From: JACQFK01 sp035644495
Lineage (GTDB): Bacteria; Planctomycetota; MHYJ01; JACPRB01
Length of the DNA stretch: 35,226 nucleotides
NCBI GenBank assembly: GCA_035644495.1
Contig: DASQOM010000116.1
Coordinates: forward strand, 1 to 35,226
Reading direction: 5' to 3'
In this document: positions 21,135 through 27,815 of the stretch, piece by piece
How positions within the stretch are numbered: the first letter of the stretch is position 1
Layout: every line of letters starts with the position of its first letter
Made by a program: the position numbers and the translations under genes
Notes under the pieces: model-generated
The model's input: the letters and a program-made list of their open reading frames with translations, nothing else
Database searches by the model: none
What the model was told of the DNA's origin: nothing

Positions 21135-23387
21135 ATGCGGACCGGGCCTGAAACTCCGCTTCGCCCGACGACTTCCGCCGTGCCGGCAAACGGCCCGGTC
21201 GAAGGATCGGTTCCCGATCCGGCTGTACCGGACCGCCCGCGCGGGAATACCATTCTCGTCCCTCTTGCCGACGCCGACTCCGATCAGGCCGACTCGCTCC
21301 GCCGCGAACTGCTCCTGCTGTCCCAGCTTCATGATCGCAACGTGGTCCGGGTGGAGGGCATCGAGGTCCGCGACGGCAAGCTCTGCGCGGTGACCGAGGC
21401 GATCGACGGCGAGGACCTGGAGGCCCAGCTGGCCAAGGGCCACCGGTTCACCACTGAGGAGATCCTCCATATCGGGGAGTGCATCGTCCGGGCGCTGGGA
21501 GCCGCGTCCTACCAGGGCTTCCTCCATCGCGACCTCCGCCCCGCCCACGTGATCATGCTCGAGGAGGGCCTGGTCAAGGTCGCGAACTTCGGCCCGCTCG
21601 CGAGGGAGCGAACCCTGTCGGGAGGCGAGACGCCGCTTCCGTCGGCGGTCGCATATATGTCGCCCGAGCAGGGCACCGGCCAGCCGCTCGACATCCGCGC
21701 GAACATCTATTCCGTCGGGGCGATCCTCTACCAGCTGGCGACCCAGCGCACCCCGTTCGAAGGCTACGATTCCACCACCTCGCTGCTCTACCAGCTCCTC
21801 CACATCAATCCCGTCGGACCCCGTCAGCTGGGGGCGTCGATCCCGACCGAGCTCGAGAGGACGATCCTGCGCTGCCTGTCCAAGGCGCCGGCGGACCGCT
21901 ACGCGCAGCCGTCGGAATTGCTGGAAGCGCTGCAACAGGCCCGCGAGTCGATGAGCTCAGGCAAGCTCGCCGCCATCCGGGCCGAGGATGACACCGGAGA
22001 CTTCGACATCTTCGAGGATCAGCCTCTCGGCGAAGGGGGCATGGGCACGCTGGTCCGCGGACGCCAGCGCTCCCTGGATCGCCAGGTTGCCATCAAAGTC
22101 ATCCGCGAAGCCTTCCACGCCCATCCCGAATTCCTCCAGAGATTCCGGCGGGAAGGCGAGCTCCTGGCACAGATCGACAACTCCAACGTCGTCCAGATCA
22201 TCGGCACCGGGGTCTGGCGCGGCCGCCTCTTCTATGCCATGGAGTTGGTGAAGGGGGAGGATCTCGCGGTCCGGCAGATGAGGGGCCACCGGTCTCCGCC
22301 CGAGGAGATCCTCCATATCGCCGAGGGCGTGGCCAACGCGCTGCGGGCGGCGTGGCGTTACAAGATCGTCCATCGCGACATCAAGCCGTCGAACATCATG
22401 ATCACGCACGAAGGCACGGTGAAGGTCGCCGACTTCGGCCTCGCGAAGAGCCTGCGCCTGCCGGGGGCGGAGTCCCGGGTGATTGCCGGAACTCCCGAGT
22501 ACCTCTCGCCCGAGCAGGGGCTCGGCCAGAAAGCCGACATCCGGTCCGACATCTATTCGCTGGGCATCGTCCTCTACGAGCTTGCCGCCGGGCGCCATCC
22601 CTTCAAGGAAGCGCAGTCCTCCGTGGCGATGATCTACCAGCACGTCCACACCGATCCGCCTCCCCTGGAGACGCTCGACCCGAAGCTGCCGGCCGGCCTC
22701 CGCGCACTGATCCATCGCTGCCTTCGAAAGGATCCCCGCGAGCGCTATGCCGATCCCGACGCGCTGTTGAAGGCCCTCAAGGCGGCGCGAAAGAACATGG
22801 ATCAGCCGTTGTCCGAAAAGCGCCTGCCCGCGGCAATCCTGCCTGCGCCGGGCCGGCGCATCGCGGCCCCTGTCCTCCTCGGACTGGCGGGCCTGCTCCT
22901 CCTCTGCGCCGCGGGCGTGTTTTTCCTGCTCCCCCGGCGCCCCGCGGGCCTGGACAGCTCCTTCCAGAGCGCCTATGAGCTGGCGCTGGGGCTGGGGAAT
23001 ACGGCGGAGGCGATGCGGCTCGCCGAGGCCGCCCGCGGACGCAATTCCCGCGAGTATCGCGAGGCGGAGCGGCGGGACACCGGCACCCGGCTGCGTCCGC
23101 TGCACGACCGCGCCCTGGAGCTGGTCGCCGCGAAAGACTGGGCCGGCGCCGCCGAAGCGTACGCCTCCCTGGAACCGCTCGCCGATCCCGAAAGGATCGC
23201 GGAGTACGCCTCCGCGCGCCGCTTCTGTTCCGACCTCGCGCAGGCCGCGGAGCGGGAGAAGAAGCAGGACTGGGCCAGCGCCCTCGAAACCTACAAGCGC
23301 CTGGAGCCCGCATCGTCCCCCCCCCATCGCGACTACCTGCAGGACTGCATCCGCAGGGTCCAGGCGCGTCTCGCCGCCCCCCACTGA
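21135..23387 (+). CDS. Membrane Ser/Thr protein kinase with N-terminal pseudokinase domain
   Basis: 750 residues from ATG 21135 (CGAGGCG ahead); ATG 21102 is open but overlaps a -10 element. The first kinase-like domain (about 35-275) lacks a glycine loop and a VAIK lysine, has HRDLRPAHV at 131-139 and NFG instead of DFG (Asn151), so it is probably inactive. The second (about 290-560) is complete: GEGGMGTLV loop, Lys321 in VAIKV, HRDIKPSN with Asp415, ADFGLA with Asp433, and GTPEYLSPEQ. A membrane helix (APVLLGLAGLLLLCAAGVFF, about 578-600) is followed by a 150-residue helical, TPR-like extracytoplasmic region. The family phosphorylates Ser/Thr; the pseudokinase may control the active domain. 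It sits alone, between the CBS and DUF1328 genes. Confidence 0.93.
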   Translation: MRTGPETPLRPTTSAVPANGPVEGSVPDPAVPDRPRGNTILVPLADADSDQADSLRRELLLLSQLHDRNVVRVEGIEVRDGKLCAVTEAIDGEDLEAQLAKGHRFTTEEILHIGECIVRALGAASYQGFLHRDLRPAHVIMLEEGLVKVANFGPLARERTLSGGETPLPSAVAYMSPEQGTGQPLDIRANIYSVGAILYQLATQRTPFEGYDSTTSLLYQLLHINPVGPRQLGASIPTELERTILRCLSKAPADRYAQPSELLEALQQARESMSSGKLAAIRAEDDTGDFDIFEDQPLGEGGMGTLVRGRQRSLDRQVAIKVIREAFHAHPEFLQRFRREGELLAQIDNSNVVQIIGTGVWRGRLFYAMELVKGEDLAVRQMRGHRSPPEEILHIAEGVANALRAAWRYKIVHRDIKPSNIMITHEGTVKVADFGLAKSLRLPGAESRVIAGTPEYLSPEQGLGQKADIRSDIYSLGIVLYELAAGRHPFKEAQSSVAMIYQHVHTDPPPLETLDPKLPAGLRALIHRCLRKDPRERYADPDALLKALKAARKNMDQPLSEKRLPAAILPAPGRRIAAPVLLGLAGLLLLCAAGVFFLLPRRPAGLDSSFQSAYELALGLGNTAEAMRLAEAARGRNSREYREAERRDTGTRLRPLHDRALELVAAKDWAGAAEAYASLEPLADPERIAEYASARRFCSDLAQAAEREKKQDWASALETYKRLEPASSPPHRDYLQDCIRRVQARLAAPH

Positions 23388-23390
23388 ACC

Positions 23391-23417
23391 CGTAACGCTT
23401 TTCCGTGCTCGCGGCTC
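23391..23417 (+). promoter_or_regulatory. ECF-type promoter motif for the DUF1328 gene 23445-23624
   Basis: CGTAAC (23391-23396), 16 nt, GGCTC (23413-23417). Both halves fit. It starts three bases after the kinase stop codon. Confidence 0.75.
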
Positions 23418-23444
23418 AACCAGGCAACTGACACGGAGGCTGTT

Positions 23445-23624
23445 ATGTTGAGTTGGGCAGTCGTGTTTTTCCTGGTCGCGCTGGTCGCCGCCCTGTTCGG
23501 GTTCGGCGGCATCGCATCGGGTGCTGCGGGGGTCGCCCAGGTGCTCTTCTTCATCTTCCTCGTCGCGTTCGTGGTTTCGCTGATCGCGAACTACCGCGGC
23601 GGCGTTCCCAAGGCTCCTCTCTGA
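23445..23624 (+). CDS. DUF1328 (YtjA-like) small membrane protein, copy 2
   Basis: 59 residues from ATG 23445, after CGGAGGCTGTT. MLSWAVVFFLVALVAALFGF, then GGIASGAAG and VLFFIFLVAFVVSLIANYRG: two hydrophobic helices around the invariant FGFGGIAS turn, as in copy 1 at 6390-6578, with which it shares most of its residues. Two copies in one window, each with its own ECF-type promoter motif, suggest the pair is stress-induced together. Family function is unknown. It ends before a terminator shared with the convergent oxidoreductase gene. Confidence 0.93.
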   Translation: MLSWAVVFFLVALVAALFGFGGIASGAAGVAQVLFFIFLVAFVVSLIANYRGGVPKAPL

Positions 23625-23656
23625 CCGGAGTTCGCGCTTCGGTCAGACCCTGTTGG

Positions 23657-23692
23657 AAAACCTCCTGGAAGTTTCAGGAGGTTTTTCTTTTT
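23657..23692. terminator. Bidirectional intrinsic terminator
   Basis: AAAA-CCTCCTG, a seven-base loop, CAGGAGG-TTTTT then more T. It ends the plus-strand DUF1328 gene and probably the minus-strand oxidoreductase. Confidence 0.92.
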
Positions 23693-23693
23693 C

Positions 23694-25229
23694 TTAGGGA
23701 CCGACCAGCGCGCGCGCCGGACGTACCGGCTCGGGGAAGGACTGGAGGTCGTGCGTCGGCGGACTGCAGAGGACCTTGCCGGTCGGCGAGTACCGGCCCC
23801 CGTGACAGGGACAATCCCAGGTCTTCTCCAGGTCGTTCCACGCGACGATGCCGCCCGCGTGGACGCAGACGGGCGACAGGACGTGCAGGCGGCGGGTTTC
23901 GTCCATATAGACCGCCACATGGCGGCCGTCGAGGTCCATGATCCTTCCCTCGCAGGGCTTCAGCGGGGTCCCGCCCGCCTCGTCATGGGATTTCAGGCGG
24001 TCCATCACCAGGTGCCACGCGACGTTGAGATTCTCGCGCAGGAATTCCTTCGCGGCCGCCAGCGGCTTGATTCTGGACGGGGAATACAGGGACGACGCCG
24101 GCGTCTCCCGCCCCAGCACCAGGTCCGACAGGATCATCCCGGCCTGGGTCCCGAAGGTCAGCCCGTTTCCGGAATACCCGCCGCTGGTCAGGATCCGCTC
24201 GTAGCCCGGCTTGCGCCCGATGAACGGCAGACCATCCGCGGAATCGAAGACCTGCTGCGACCACGAATACTCCACCGACTCCACCGGGAAGCGGCTCTTC
24301 GCGTACTCGTGAAGCGCCTCGAGTCGCGCGACGGGATCGTGCTCCTGCCCGGTCTTCCGGTCCTCGCCGCCGACCACCAGGAGCTCCCCCGTCTCGGTCC
24401 GCGCCCGCCTCAGGTAGTGATAGGGTTCGGCCATATCCCAGAGCAGCGCCCGGGGCGCCTCGCCCTGCAATTTCAGTCCGAGCACGTAGCTCAGATACGG
24501 GCCGACCCTGGCCTGGATTCCCAGGGATTTATTGATGGGCGTGTGCGTGGCCTCGATCACGACCGGCGCGTCGATCCAATGGGTCCCGGCGTGCACGCGG
24601 CAGCGTTCCCCTTCCACGACTTCATCGACCGTGGTGTGTTCGAACACGCGGGCGTCGTCCCCCGCGAAGCGCTCCAGCAGGGATTCGAGGTAGCGGACCG
24701 GATGGAACTGCGCCTGCCGCTCGAGCCGCAGCGCGCCCTTCACCGGGAACGGAACGGGGAGCAGCTCGCTGCCGGATGACGCCAGCCCCAGACGCGCGGC
24801 AAGGTCCGCCTCCTTCCGAAGCGCGTCCAGATCCTCATCGCGCTCCGTGAACCGGAAGCCGGGGAGTCTCTGGAAGTCGGCCTCGGGCGACGCCAGCGAT
24901 TCGATCAGGTCGATCGCGTCCATCCCTCCGCGCAGCGCCAGCCTGGCGCCGTCCTCGCCGAAGTCCGACACCAGCTGCGCGAGAGGACGATCGGGCAGCG
25001 CGGTCAGGTGACCGCTGCTGCAGCCCGTCGCGCCTCCACCGACTTCGCCCAGGTCGACGAGCACCACCTTCTTCCCCGCCTGCTTCAGGAGCCAGGCGGC
25101 GGTCAGGCCCGTGATGCCTCCGCCGATGACGACCACGTCCGCCTCAAGATTTCGGCCGAGTCTCGGAAAATGGGCCCGGGGCGACCGCAGAGTCCACGCA
25201 GATCCGTGTTTGCCCGCGAATCGGATCAT
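23694..25229 (-). CDS. FAD-dependent oxidoreductase (DAO family) with C-terminal Rieske domain
   Basis: 511 residues from ATG 25229 (GGGGGTG ahead); longer readings run through the promoter at 25272-25297. The nucleotide-binding motif is VVVIGGGITGLTAAWLLKQA (GxGxxG at 36-41), followed by the DAO signature GGGATGCSSGHLT. A conserved FAD-site segment near the domain end, GGYSGNGLTFGTQAG, is also seen. The last 60 residues form a Rieske [2Fe-2S] domain: Cys455-x-His457 in VCVHAGG and Cys473-x-x-His476 in CPCHGG. The DAO domain oxidises amino-group substrates; the Rieske cluster would pass electrons on. DAO-Rieske fusions are a known family of unknown substrate. No signal peptide. It is convergent with DUF1328 copy 2. 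Confidence 0.94.
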   Translation of the reverse strand: MIRFAGKHGSAWTLRSPRAHFPRLGRNLEADVVVIGGGITGLTAAWLLKQAGKKVVLVDLGEVGGGATGCSSGHLTALPDRPLAQLVSDFGEDGARLALRGGMDAIDLIESLASPEADFQRLPGFRFTERDEDLDALRKEADLAARLGLASSGSELLPVPFPVKGALRLERQAQFHPVRYLESLLERFAGDDARVFEHTTVDEVVEGERCRVHAGTHWIDAPVVIEATHTPINKSLGIQARVGPYLSYVLGLKLQGEAPRALLWDMAEPYHYLRRARTETGELLVVGGEDRKTGQEHDPVARLEALHEYAKSRFPVESVEYSWSQQVFDSADGLPFIGRKPGYERILTSGGYSGNGLTFGTQAGMILSDLVLGRETPASSLYSPSRIKPLAAAKEFLRENLNVAWHLVMDRLKSHDEAGGTPLKPCEGRIMDLDGRHVAVYMDETRRLHVLSPVCVHAGGIVAWNDLEKTWDCPCHGGRYSPTGKVLCSPPTHDLQSFPEPVRPARALVGP

Positions 25230-25271
25230 CCGGCACCCCCGAGTTCGGAATCGAAGACGATATGAAGTGGA

Positions 25272-25297
25272 GATCCCGCGGAACGCGGCGCGTGACG
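25272..25297 (-). promoter_or_regulatory. ECF-type promoter motif (CGTCAC variant) for the oxidoreductase
   Basis: Reverse strand CGTCAC (25292-25297), 15 nt, GGATC (25272-25276). It ends 42 bp before ATG 25229. Confidence 0.52.
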
Positions 25298-25343
25298 GGG
25301 ATGCACATTGGAGAGAGGCCTCCCGGGAAGCGCCCCTGCAGTA

Positions 25344-25372
25344 TTGACACATTGGAACACGCTTCGTACTGT
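25344..25372 (+). promoter_or_regulatory. Sigma-70-type promoter candidate for the response regulator 25438-25899
   Basis: TTGACA (25344-25349), 17 nt, TACTGT (25367-25372). The -35 is perfect. This unit has no ECF-type motif. Confidence 0.6.
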
Positions 25373-25381
25373 CAGGTTCTA

Positions 25382-25400
25382 CTCACGGAGCCTCCGTGAG
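25382..25400. repeat. Perfect 9-bp inverted repeat, possible operator
   Basis: CTCACGGAG, one base, CTCCGTGAG. It lies about ten bases after the -10 at 25367-25372, near the expected start of transcription, where a repressor would act. Confidence 0.7.
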
Positions 25401-25437
25401 CCGGGCTGAACCAGGAAACCATCCGATCGGCCGGACC

Positions 25438-25899
25438 ATGCAGGTAACGGATTTCGTCGTGCTTCTGGTCGAGGACGACCCGGATCACGTCCTCCTGATT
25501 CAGCGGGCCTTTTCCAAGGCCAACCTGGTCAACCCCTTGCGGATAGTCCGGGACGGCGAGGACGCGATCTCCTACCTCGCGGGAAAGGATCAGTATTCCG
25601 ACCGCGTCCGCCACCCCCTTCCCTCGCTCATTCTGCTCGACCTCAAGCTCCCGCGCAAATCCGGGCTGGAGGTCCTTTCCTGGCTTCGCGGGGAACCGAA
25701 TCTGAAGACGACCCCCGTCGTCATCCTGAGCTCCTCCTCCGAGGCGGCCGACATCGAAAAGGCCTATGCGCTGGGGGTCAATTCCTACCTGGTCAAGCCG
25801 GTGAACTTCGGCGACCTCCTGGAGATGGTGAAATCCATCGGCATGTACTGGCTGATCCTCAACCGCAGCGTCGCCGATCCCCGCACCCGCCCCCACTGA
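25438..25899 (+). CDS. Rcp1-like single-domain response regulator
   Basis: 153 residues from ATG 25438, chosen by alignment with the paralogue at 8309 (MQVTDFVVLLVEDD against MNLTDFTILMVEDD). A GTG at 25396 with GGAG ahead is an alternative start that adds 14 residues. Receiver features: acidic pair in VEDDPDHVLL, phospho-Asp in LILLDLKLPRKSG, switch Ser in VVILSSSSEA, Lys in YLVKPVNF, and the Rcp1-type insertion RIVRDGEDAISYLAG. It has no output domain. It is a lone gene with a sigma-70-like promoter and an inverted repeat, so it is regulated unlike its neighbours. Its kinase is not adjacent; the PAS and multi-sensor kinases in this window are candidates. Confidence 0.93.
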   Translation: MQVTDFVVLLVEDDPDHVLLIQRAFSKANLVNPLRIVRDGEDAISYLAGKDQYSDRVRHPLPSLILLDLKLPRKSGLEVLSWLRGEPNLKTTPVVILSSSSEAADIEKAYALGVNSYLVKPVNFGDLLEMVKSIGMYWLILNRSVADPRTRPH

Positions 25900-25913
25900 G
25901 CTCCGGCTCCCGG

Positions 25914-25939
25914 CATAACATCCCCCCCGCTCGAGTCTC
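25914..25939 (+). promoter_or_regulatory. ECF-type promoter motif for 25970-26689
   Basis: CATAAC (25914-25919), 15 nt, GTCTC (25935-25939). It ends 30 bp before the small ORF at 25970. Confidence 0.65.
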
Positions 25940-25969
25940 TTCACTTCCGGAGGACTGCAGAGGTGGCTG

Positions 25970-26119
25970 ATGAGAACGACTGAAAAGCCCGAACGGCACC
26001 GTTGCCAGAAGGAATATTGCCCGATTCACGGAAGCGACCGCCTGCTCCTTCCGAAGCGCTGGCCATCCTGTCTGCCCGAAACGCTTCTGGACCGGCGTCC
26101 CCTGTCTCTCCCTGTCTGA
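25970..26119 (+). CDS. Small hypothetical protein with two cysteines (49 aa)
   Basis: ATG 25970 follows GCAGAGGTGGCTG. The product starts MRTTEKPERHRCQKEYCPIH, where C-x4-C-x2-H might hold a metal, and continues GSDRLLLPKRWPSCLPETLL to a basic, leucine-rich end. It lies 30 bp after a good ECF-type motif and 15 bp before the GTG of the membrane protein gene, so it would be the first gene of that unit. No family recognised. The leader position, ribosome site and full-length frame support it, but it is short and could be an untranslated leader. Confidence 0.4.
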   Translation: MRTTEKPERHRCQKEYCPIHGSDRLLLPKRWPSCLPETLLDRRPLSLPV

Positions 26120-26134
26120 TCCCCGGAGGTGCCG

Positions 26135-26689
26135 GTGTTCGGATCAACTGTCGTCCATCATCGCAATCCGCTCTCTCCCCGCACCGACTGCCTGAGAGTG
26201 GTCATCCCCGTCCGCTATGCGGGGTATATTCAGCTGCTGCTCGGGGTGTGGTTCGGTGCTTGGGCGGTCATGGAAGCGATTCTGGCGGCCAACTTCATCA
26301 ACGTTCTCCGCAAAGCGGCCGACTCGAGGACGCTGTCCCCCTCCGTCCTGGGCACGATGCTCGCATTCTTCACGGCCGCCGGCGCCTTCATCGCCTGGCG
26401 CCTCCTCTGGGTATCGAAGGGCCGCGAGATTCTTGATGTGACTCCGTCGCACCTGGCTCTGCACCGGCTGCCGGGCGGCGAAACGCTGGAGGAATACGAG
26501 CGGGCCCGGATCCGCAACCTGCACGTCGGATCCTACTCCGGGAAGACCATCTATCCGTCCTGGGGCCGGCGCTTCATCGGCAAGGAAGAGGCGTTCCTGG
26601 AATTTGAGTACGAGGGGAATACCCATCACTTCGCGAGAGGAATCAGCCGGCGCGATGCGGAGTATCTGCTCGGGATGCTGCGGAACTAG
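26135..26689 (+). CDS. Hypothetical membrane protein with two helices and a soluble C-terminal domain
   Basis: 184 residues from GTG 26135, which has GGAGG five bases ahead; a GTG at 26129 overlaps that site. Two hydrophobic segments, YAGYIQLLLGVWFGAWAVME and LGTMLAFFTAAGAFIAWRLL, are separated by a polar loop. The C-terminal 100 residues (ILDVTPSHLALHRLPGGETL, EYERARIRNLHV, EEAFLEFEYEGNTHHFARGI) form a strand-rich domain like the PH-type domains of small bacterial membrane proteins. No named family could be assigned. Its stop codon overlaps the stop of the convergent gene 26686-27003 by the palindrome CTAG. Confidence 0.75.
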   Translation: MFGSTVVHHRNPLSPRTDCLRVVIPVRYAGYIQLLLGVWFGAWAVMEAILAANFINVLRKAADSRTLSPSVLGTMLAFFTAAGAFIAWRLLWVSKGREILDVTPSHLALHRLPGGETLEEYERARIRNLHVGSYSGKTIYPSWGRRFIGKEEAFLEFEYEGNTHHFARGISRRDAEYLLGMLRN

Positions 26690-27003
26690 CGCTTCCAGAA
26701 CATCAATCCGATGCCGACCCCCATTCCCAGGAGCCCTGCAAACAGATAGGCCAGCGACGGGGGCAGCGAGGCTTCCCGAAGACCTTCGACGGCGGCGATC
26801 AGCAGCAGCGTCGCCGCGGTGATCACTATCGCCATCGCGACCACGCTCATCGCCAGCCGTCGCAGCGACCACCCCACCAGCTCGCGGGCGCCGGCCTCCA
26901 CCCGATCCACCAGGCCCTGAAACATCGACTTGCTCAGATCCCGGAAGAGGTCGTCCAGGAACGAGGCCTCGATGCGGCGTTTCTTTTCTTCCACTTTGAT
27001 CAA
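26686..27003 (-). CDS. Small membrane protein with two helices, TTG start
   Basis: 105 residues. The start is TTG 27003, with GGAGGAACCG as ribosome site; it overlaps the TGA of the upstream gene (TTGA), implying coupling. The N-terminal 50 residues are charged and amphipathic (RRIEASFLDDLFRDLSKSMF, QGLVDRVEAGARELV). Two membrane segments follow, LAMSVVAMAIVITAATLLLI and LAYLFAGLLGMGVGIGLMFW, with a KR end. The layout is like phage-holin-like or DUF883-associated membrane proteins encoded beside YqjD-type genes. It forms a two-gene unit with 27000-27182 under the motif at 27226-27251. Function unknown. Confidence 0.78.
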   Translation of the reverse strand: MIKVEEKKRRIEASFLDDLFRDLSKSMFQGLVDRVEAGARELVGWSLRRLAMSVVAMAIVITAATLLLIAAVEGLREASLPPSLAYLFAGLLGMGVGIGLMFWKR

Positions 27004-27182
27004 CGGTTCCTCCGGAGGAGATCCCCGAGCAGCAGTCCCGCCACGAACGACAGCAGGAGCCCCTCCAGAGGCTTCCGGCGCGTGAACTCCCGCGCCTCCT
27101 CCGAGAGACTTTCCAGGAATTCCTTCAAGCGGCTGCCCGGCCCTTCCCCGTCCTCTTCCTCGGACTCGTGCGGCTTGTTCAC
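27000..27182 (-). CDS. Small YqjD/DUF883-like membrane-anchored protein, GTG start
   Basis: 60 residues. The start is GTG 27182 after GGGAGGCCTCC. An acidic N-terminus (NKPHESEEEDGEGPGSRLKE) is followed by an amphipathic helix (FLESLSEEAREFTRRKPLEG) and a single hydrophobic segment LLLSFVAGLLLGDLLRRNR with a basic end. The 'RRKPLEGLLLSFVAGLLLG' end is the usual C-terminal signature of the DUF883/YqjD family (R-x-P-...-GFLLG), supporting the assignment better than length alone. It is the first gene of the unit, upstream of 26686-27003. Confidence 0.82.
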   Translation of the reverse strand: MNKPHESEEEDGEGPGSRLKEFLESLSEEAREFTRRKPLEGLLLSFVAGLLLGDLLRRNR

Positions 27183-27225
27183 GACGGAGGCCTCCCTTCG
27201 GCGCGGTCGGCGCGCGCGTGAAGCC

Positions 27226-27251
27226 GAGCCGCGGGTGCGTTACCCGTTACG
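27226..27251 (-). promoter_or_regulatory. ECF-type promoter motif for 27000-27182
   Basis: Reverse strand CGTAAC (27246-27251), 15 nt, GGCTC (27226-27230). A second GTAAC lies 7 bp further on (27239-27244). Confidence 0.72.
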
Positions 27252-27280
27252 CGGCCCCAGGAGATCGATCCGGATCAAGG

Positions 27281-27550
27281 TCAGCGCGACGCGCGCCGCC
27301 CGGCCCGCTCCAGTACCCGCGACTTGACGTATTCCTGAGCGAGCGTGACGCCCAGGGCCACGGGCACCAGGAAGAACTTCTTGCTGACAAAGACGCCGAG
27401 CGTCAGGCCGGCGAACGTCAGCAGCGCGGAATTCTCGTAGAACATCCCGGTGAGGTCCTTCGATCGCCCGGACCGGCGGAGTTTCCGGGCGCCGCGCACC
27501 GTCGGATCATCCGCGAAGGTTTCGACAAAGCGGTCTCTCAGCGTTTTCAC
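27281..27550 (-). CDS. Small hypothetical membrane protein, GTG start
   Basis: 89 residues from GTG 27550, with GATGGAGGCATC as ribosome site; the longer reading from 27748 crosses another gene. The N-terminal half is charged (KTLRDRFVETFADDPTVRGA, RKLRRSGRSKDLTG), and the centre carries two short hydrophobic stretches (ENSALLTFAGLTLGVFVSKK, FFLVPVALGVTLAQEYV) before a basic tail ending GRRASR. It looks like a one- or two-pass inner-membrane protein with basic flanks. No family recognised. It lies downstream of 27618-27725 across a strong hairpin (27575-27606), so it may be the second gene of that unit with attenuated expression. Confidence 0.68.
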   Translation of the reverse strand: MKTLRDRFVETFADDPTVRGARKLRRSGRSKDLTGMFYENSALLTFAGLTLGVFVSKKFFLVPVALGVTLAQEYVKSRVLERAGRRASR

Positions 27551-27574
27551 GATGCCTCCATCGGTTAAGGGACT

Positions 27575-27606
27575 CCGGTCGCGGGACTTCGCGGCCCCGC
27601 GACCGG
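27575..27606. terminator. Strong hairpin between two minus-strand small genes
   Basis: CCGGTCGCGGG pairs with CCCGCGACCGG around ten bases; 11-bp perfect stem, no T-run. On the reverse strand it lies between the stop of 27618-27725 and the ribosome site of 27281-27550, so it may be an attenuator or mRNA-stabilising stem. Confidence 0.65.
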
Positions 27607-27617
27607 AACGATCCGAC

Positions 27618-27725
27618 TCACGATTCCAACATTCCGCGATTGTCGCCCTTCTTCGTGCTCTTCGACGATTTCCGCGACGTGCTGCCGTTGCCCTTGCCCT
27701 TCCGGTCCTTGGGTTTGCGAGCCAT
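27618..27725 (-). CDS. Small Lys/Ser-rich basic protein (35 aa)
   Basis: ATG 27725 follows ATGGAGGTTTCC, a strong ribosome site. The product MARKPKDRKGKGNGSTSRKS continues SKSTKKGDNRGMLES. About one third of residues are Lys or Arg, with Ser/Gly between, and no hydrophobic segment, so a nucleic-acid-associated or disordered role is likely. The ECF-type motif at 27755-27781 lies just upstream. It resembles other very small Lys-rich proteins of stress regulons by composition only. Confidence 0.65.
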   Translation of the reverse strand: MARKPKDRKGKGNGSTSRKSSKSTKKGDNRGMLES

Positions 27726-27754
27726 GGAAACCTCCATTCTTCACTCAATGGAAT

Positions 27755-27781
27755 GAGTGACCATCGGGTGAACTTGTTATG
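27755..27781 (-). promoter_or_regulatory. ECF-type promoter motif with imperfect -10 for 27618-27725
   Basis: Reverse strand CATAAC (27776-27781), 16 nt, CACTC (27755-27759). The -35 is perfect; the -10 keeps only CTC. The -10 lies within an inverted repeat, TCACTCA-6-TGAGTGA (27741-27760). Confidence 0.5.
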
Positions 27782-27815
27782 GGTGGGCGGACGGGCGCGG
27801 GAATAGGGCGGCGGC

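Noticed and set aside
21957..23384. 475-aa minus-strand open frame opposite the Ser/Thr kinase
   Set aside because: Shadow of the kinase gene; the plus strand has all active-site motifs.
25396..25438. GTG 25396 as start of the Rcp1-like regulator
   Set aside because: It has a reasonable ribosome site, but the added 14 residues are not shared with the paralogue, which aligns from ATG 25438, and the GTG lies in the inverted repeat. Kept as an alternative.
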